Source of the DNA: Karstenula rhodostoma CBS 690.94
Lineage: Eukaryota > Ascomycota > Dothideomycetes > Pleosporales > Didymosphaeriaceae
Length of the DNA stretch: 14,146 nt
Assembly (NCBI GenBank): GCA_010093485.1
Contig: MU001518.1
Span: forward strand, 229,510-243,655
Reading direction: 5' to 3'
Below, in pieces: positions 10,464-14,146 of this stretch. The translations under genes were made by a program, and so were the position numbers. Within the stretch, counting starts at the first letter, position 1. Each line of letters begins with the position of its first letter. The notes below the pieces were generated by a model. That model ran no database searches. It worked only from the letters and a program-made list of their open reading frames with translations, and was not told the DNA's origin.

Positions 10464-11549
10464 CGTGTACTTTAGATTTCTATATAGTAACTAGGTAAAG
10501 TTTATAATAAATACCCTAAGCCCTACTTATAATAAATAGATTACTTAAGAAAAACTTATATAACTAACTATAGTATATTTTATACTTAGATATAACTTTA
10601 ATAGTACTATTATCCCTAAATTTAAAAATACTATTAGCTAGTCTATTCTACTAAAATACTATTATACTATTAAGTAAGTATTTATATTATTAAATAAGTA
10701 TACCTATAATAACTAGTTTATATACTAGTTTAAGTATATATTTATAATATATAAAAGCTCTAGTAGTTAAAATATTTCTATAGTTAATACCTATACTTAA
10801 AAAACTATTTAGATTATTAAGTTTTACCCTTTCCTTAGGTACCTATATATTAAAATTAATATAAAGAAGTAATCTAAGAACTCTATATATAGATATAATA
10901 ATAATTACCTTAATCTAAAATATAATCTAGACTATAAATTCTAGTTCTATAACTAGTTCCCCCTCTTTAAAGAGTATAATATACTCCTTAAGGGTAGTTT
11001 AAAAGGATATAGTAATTATATTTAGTAGTTATTTAAAAAAATACTAGATATAGGTTATAATACTATTCTTAATAATATTAACTAGAATAAGCTTAATAAT
11101 ATCTAGCTTACCTATAAGTTTTTTAAGTATTTACTAAAAATATAAATAATTATAGCCCTTATTATAGACTAAACTCTAGTTTATAATAAGAAAATTATTT
11201 TATAATTTTTTATATTTCTAATTTAGAAGCTTATCTAAGAGATTTTTAAATTATTAAAATATATATTATTTTTAGTTTACTCCTCTAATAGTATAGTCTA
11301 GTATAACTAGGTTTAATCTCTTTAAAATAGTATTAAGACTAAAATTTATATCCTTCTTATATCCTTCTAGGTATTTAGTACTAGCTATAACCTCTAGAAT
11401 AATAATTATATTAGTACTCTTATAAATTTCCCCTTAAACTAAAATATAGAGGACTAGACTTTTAAATATTAATATTAAAATAATTAATATTTAAGTATAT
11501 ATTTCTTTTATATTACTATTTAAGAAATATATAGTATCTAGTAATATAG

Positions 11550-11630
11550 GTAAGTTAATTTATTTAGAGATACTCTAGAAACTTTTTTATATACCCCCTA
11601 TATAATAACTATTTTTACTAACTTTTCTAG
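11550..11630 (+). other. Intron 3 of the SNF2 relic (81 bp, phase 2)
   Basis: It has a consensus GTAAGT start, a perfect TACTAAC branch point and a TTTTCTAG end. Splicing joins AG with T and continues into the open C-terminal exon starting SKNLLTLL. The core AGAAACTTTTTTATATACCCCCTA is at 11577-11600. Confidence 0.8.
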
Positions 11631-12348
11631 TAAAAACCTACTTACTTTACTAGTATTAGTATTTACTTTTTTTAACTATACTATTAAGGAAAATAGTATT
11701 AAGGAGTTTACTAAAACCTTTAATATTTTAGAGAATATTATTACTTAGGTATATAAAAATATACTAGATATTTTTATTAGAAGGCCTAAGTATAATATAG
11801 CCCTTAATAATACTAATTATAAATATTTCTTTATCTTTAGCGAACGTGCTATAAAGTTTATTAAAAAGGAGTATAAAAACTATAAGTATTTTTCTAAGTA
11901 ATAGTCTATTTTAGTTTTATTTTCTATTATAATATATACTCTTATAGCCTCTATTTCTACTAGAACTATTACTAGAATATCTAGTTTTCTAGATAACTTT
12001 ACTAAGGATATTATTAAATTAGAATAGCTAGAGTTAGACGTGTATAAAGTAGTCTAAATAGAGGAATATAGTTTTAATCTAAATAATATTTTCTATACTA
12101 AGTCTATATTTAAGAAGAAGAAAAAATCTAATATAATCTACCTTATAGACTATACTTTAAAAGTAAGTAATATACTATTTAGAACTTAGATAAAGCTTAA
12201 TAAATATACTAAAAATATTAAAATAAATTTATAAGACTTTTATTTAACTATTAGTTCTATATAATATAATAGTCTTTAGATATTTAATAATATCTATATA
12301 GAAGTATTTAAGGCTATCTAAAAAGTTATATATATAGGCCTTCTTACT

Positions 12349-12360
12349 TTAGGGCCCTAA
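12349..12360. other. TTAGGGCCCTAA palindrome
   Basis: A perfect 12-bp palindrome made of one TTAGGG and one CCCTAA, extending to ACTTTAGGG on the left. It is best explained as an inverted partial copy of the CCCTAAAGTAAA segment of the adjacent 94-bp array, not as telomeric DNA, since no TTAGGG array is present. Confidence 0.6.
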
Positions 12361-12410
12361 GTAGAAAAATAATAGCCCGTGTATTTACTAAAGTAAAAAA
12401 ATACCTAGGC

Positions 12411-12868
12411 CTAAATTAAAAAAAATAATTTTAGTTACTAAAATATACTAAGATCTTACGTGATACCTAGACCCTAAAGTAAAAAAATTTAATAATAAAG
12501 AACTCTAAATTAAAAAAAATAATTTTAGTTACTAAAATATACTAAGATCTTACACGATACCTGGACCCTAAAGTGAAAAAATTTAATAATAAGGAATTCT
12601 AAATTAAAAAAAATAATTTTAGTTACTAAAATATACTAATATCTTACGCGATACCTAAACCCTAAAGTAAAAAAATTTAATAATAAGGAACTCTAAATTA
12701 AAAAAAATAATTTTAGTTACTAAAATATACCAAGATCTTACGCGATACCTAGACCCTAAAGTGAAAAAATTTAATAATAAGAAATTCTAAATTAAAAAAA
12801 ATAATTTTAGTTACTAAAATATACCAAGATCTTACGCGATACCTAGACCCTAAAATAAAAAAAAAAAT
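12411..12868. repeat. 94-bp tandem array, five copies
   Basis: Units start at 12411, 12505, 12599, 12693 and 12787 with CTAAATTAAAAAAAATAATTT. The spacing is exactly 94 bp each time, and the last copy is short. Each unit contains the odd palindrome ATTTTAGTTACTAAAAT, then AAGATCTTACGCGATACC and CCCTAAAGTRAAAAAAT. Copies differ almost only by transitions: the CGCG site is CGTG in copy 1, CACG in copy 2 and intact in copies 3-5, and ACTAAG/ACCAAG and AGTAAA/AGTGAA also alternate. It lies just past the 3' end of the SNF2 relic. Confidence 0.95.
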
Positions 12869-13390
12869 TCTTTATTTATATAAAACTATATTATATTCTA
12901 TAGACTCTCTATATTTAATACTATTTAATATTATTCTATAGTAATAGATATAATATAGGATTAGTTTATATAGAGATAGGGCCTATATAGCGACCCTAAT
13001 ATAAAAGAGCACTATATTATAATATTTTATTCTATTTTATAGGATATTAAGTTAGTTTCTAGGAATATCCTATATTTAATATTATTTAATATAATTCTAT
13101 AGTAATTTATATATTATATAATATATAAAAGGCTAGTTAGATTAAGGGTATAATATAGATAATAATACTTAATCTATCTTTACCTATATTAAGTTATATA
13201 GTAGTATTATAGCCTAATAAGGGTTATTATATTTTACTAATAACCTATTTTTATACTTAGTATATTATTATACCACTCTTAGTCTTAATTAAAAGTATCC
13301 TATTATATAAATACCTTTTAAGAAACTATATTAATTAAATAAGGGAAATTCTTAGTAATTACTAGAATAGTATATCTTACCAGTTCTAAT
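12869..13390. other. A+T-rich non-coding region with a direct repeat
   Basis: No coding motif is seen. A 37-bp sequence beginning CTATATTTAATA and ending TTCTATAGTAAT occurs at 12909-12945 and 13070-13106, 161 bp apart, with two differences. A small perfect stem GGTTATTA/TAATAACC lies at 13222-13245. Nothing identifies an RNA gene or mobile-element end. Confidence 0.6.
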
Positions 13391-13504
13391 ACCTATCTAA
13401 TTAAAAGCTATTAACCTAGACTTAATTTAATTAAGCGCTAGGTATATACCTACCTAATTAAAAGCTATTAACCTAGACTTAATTCTATTAAGCACTGGGT
13501 ACCT
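13391..13504. repeat. 57-bp tandem duplication
   Basis: Copies 13391-13447 and 13448-13504 share ACCTAYCTAATTAAAAGCTA, then ATTAACCTAGACTTAATT and ATTAAGCRCTRGGTA. Differences are mainly transitions (GCGCTAGG versus GCACTGGG), as expected from RIP or CpG decay. Confidence 0.9.
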
Positions 13505-13877
13505 ATAGTATAAATTAGTTTAAAGTAAAAACTAAAGTTTTTATTACTTTTATCTATAATATTATATAAATAGCTTTTAAGGAAACCCTATAATACTTCC
13601 TATACTTAATTTTATAATATCTAGTTAGCTACTAATAAAAGTCTTAGGGACTATTAACTTAAATAATAAGATATATTCCGGCTATATTAATAAAATTCCA
13701 CTCTATAATATATAGTTTATAAGTATAGCTAAAATAGTATTTATATCTATATAATTTAGCTATATTACCTAAGTATATAGAAGATAGTAGACTTAATAAT
13801 TAATAAAACCTCCTAGTTTTAAAGTTAATATTTAAGCTATCTACTTTAACTATAGCTTAACTATAATAATCTTATAT
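13505..13877. other. Non-coding A+T-rich stretch
   Basis: I see no gene, RNA or motif here. A few CpA sites remain (for example CCACTC near 13697), so RIP is slightly less complete than in the helicase region. Confidence 0.5.
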
Positions 13878-14146
13878 TATTAGATAATATTTAATATTAA
13901 ATTATATTATTTAATATTAACTAATAGATAGCTTTAAGAACCTTTTAAAGTATTAAGCTCTAGTTTTAACTATATATAAAGTAGAATTATATCTCCCTAG
14001 TTTATATTACCCCTATAATATATAATCTTAATAGGTATTTATAATAGTACTAATCCTAGTAGAAATTACTAGTAAGATACTAGTTAGTATTATTAGATAG
14101 TATTTAATATTAAATTATATTATTTAATATTAACTAATAGGTAGCT
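13878..14146. repeat. 56-bp direct repeat, copies 213 bp apart
   Basis: TATTAGATARTATTTAATAT, continuing to TTAACTAATAGRTAGCT, occurs at 13878-13933 and 14091-14146 with two transition differences. The second copy runs into the window end, so the repeat may be longer or tandem. The intervening DNA has no coding signal. A tandem satellite with a unit of about 213 bp is one reading; ends of a small element are another. Confidence 0.85.

Larger units (their letters stand above)
7629..12355 (+). pseudogene. RIP-destroyed SNF2-family helicase gene with three introns
   Basis: A Snf2-type DNA-dependent ATPase, normally a nuclear chromatin or DNA translocase. The frame is continuous from about 7629 (an ATA, possibly the mutated ATG) across three introns to about 12355. 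An N-terminal region of about 600 residues opens Ser/Asn-rich and has no domain I recognise. Core motifs follow in order: I at 9450-9485 (IIINIIRLDKTIQVGVI for IIADEVGLGKTIQ-GVI), Ia at 9699-9760 (SRPFFYFILARL), II at 10101-10130 (RLVFYNKVQNF for DEAHN), III at 10203-10240 (SIPRGIENIRNYLKLL), V at 11377-11397 (STSYNLQ) and VI at 11449-11487 (EDQ.., with R-H-R recoverable from TAA-TAT-TAA), then TIQE. A C-terminal exon (11631 onward, about 240 residues) has no recognised domain. Damage is nearly all transitions. The stop is uncertain: several in-frame TAA/TAG lie at 12319-12375. Confidence 0.8.
1..14146. other. RIP-mutated fungal DNA (whole window)
   Basis: CpA and TpG are nearly absent throughout, TpA is in large excess, and remaining C lies mostly in CpC and CpT. 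That is the known footprint of repeat-induced point mutation in Pezizomycotina, which attacks duplicated DNA during the sexual cycle. As a consequence ATG and TGA do not occur in normal numbers, start codons appear as ATA, and Gln, Trp and CGA-Arg codons appear as TAA or TAG. The effect covers genes, introns and intergenic DNA alike, so the duplicated unit was at least as large as this window or consisted of several repeats. Residual CpA/TpG becomes slightly more frequent after about 12560, suggesting weaker RIP at the right end. Confidence 0.93.

Noticed and set aside
12349..12360. TTAGGGCCCTAA as a telomere-telomere fusion point
   Set aside because: Only one repeat unit on each side and no degenerate TTAGGG array. 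The left half is the inverse of a segment of the neighbouring 94-bp units.
1..14146. Mitochondrial or Plasmodium-like A+T-rich genome
   Set aside because: The bias is specific (loss of CpA/TpG with CpC and CpT kept, no ATG), there are spliceosomal introns with GTAAGT and TACTAAC, and the genes are fungal nuclear helicases, all of which point to RIP.
1..14146. tRNA, rRNA, CRISPR array or long terminal repeats
   Set aside because: No cloverleaf with the conserved T-loop, no rRNA-like sequence, no regularly spaced repeats with distinct spacers, and no matching TG...CA-type ends were seen.

Overview
The window is extremely A+T-rich and almost entirely lacks CpA and TpG dinucleotides. I count only about two dozen in 14 kb, so ATG and TGA codons are essentially absent. 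TpA is everywhere, while C survives mainly in CpC and CpT. This is the signature of repeat-induced point mutation (RIP: CpA to TpA on either strand), which points to a filamentous ascomycete (Pezizomycotina) and to DNA that was present in more than one copy. No intact protein-coding gene is expected. Because TAA and TAG arise by RIP from CAA, CAG, TGG and CGA, an 'open frame' means little here. I relied on ordered family motifs, frame continuity and splice sites.

Layout: (1) positions 1-110 hold a 22-bp tandem array. (2) About 150-1640 may be a minus-strand gene relic of unknown function (pyrimidine-rich top strand). (3) 1778-1887 hold two copies of a 43-bp dyad element. (4) About 1920-6240, plus strand, is a RIP-destroyed large RecQ-like helicase gene of the fungal telomere-linked type, with a zinc-finger-like N-terminal region, a conserved middle region and a full helicase core. 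Its 3' part is hard to delimit and may reach about 6890. (5) 6900-7420 is non-coding, followed by a 70-bp tandem array at 7421-7627. (6) About 7629-12355, plus strand, is a RIP-destroyed SNF2-family helicase gene with all main helicase motifs and three introns whose splice sites survive. (7) A 94-bp, five-copy tandem array lies at 12411-12868. (8) From 12870 to the end is non-coding A+T-rich DNA with several short direct repeats.

The two helicase relics lie head to tail and are damaged almost only by transitions. Frames run for kilobases without indels, so they were probably whole genes when RIP silenced them. A RecQ-like gene of this type suggests a subtelomeric or large mobile block, but no telomere array is visible. 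The most unusual observation is that all three SNF2 introns carry the same ~24-bp core (about AGRAAACTTTTCTATAWACCCCCTA). The core also recurs in the array upstream of that gene and at a few other places, as if introns and flanking DNA had been seeded by one introner-like sequence. A second observation is mutational: nine of the surviving CpA/TpG sites lie in CACG or CGTG words whose unmutated form, CGCG, is seen in sister repeat copies. This suggests slow CpG deamination after RIP stopped.
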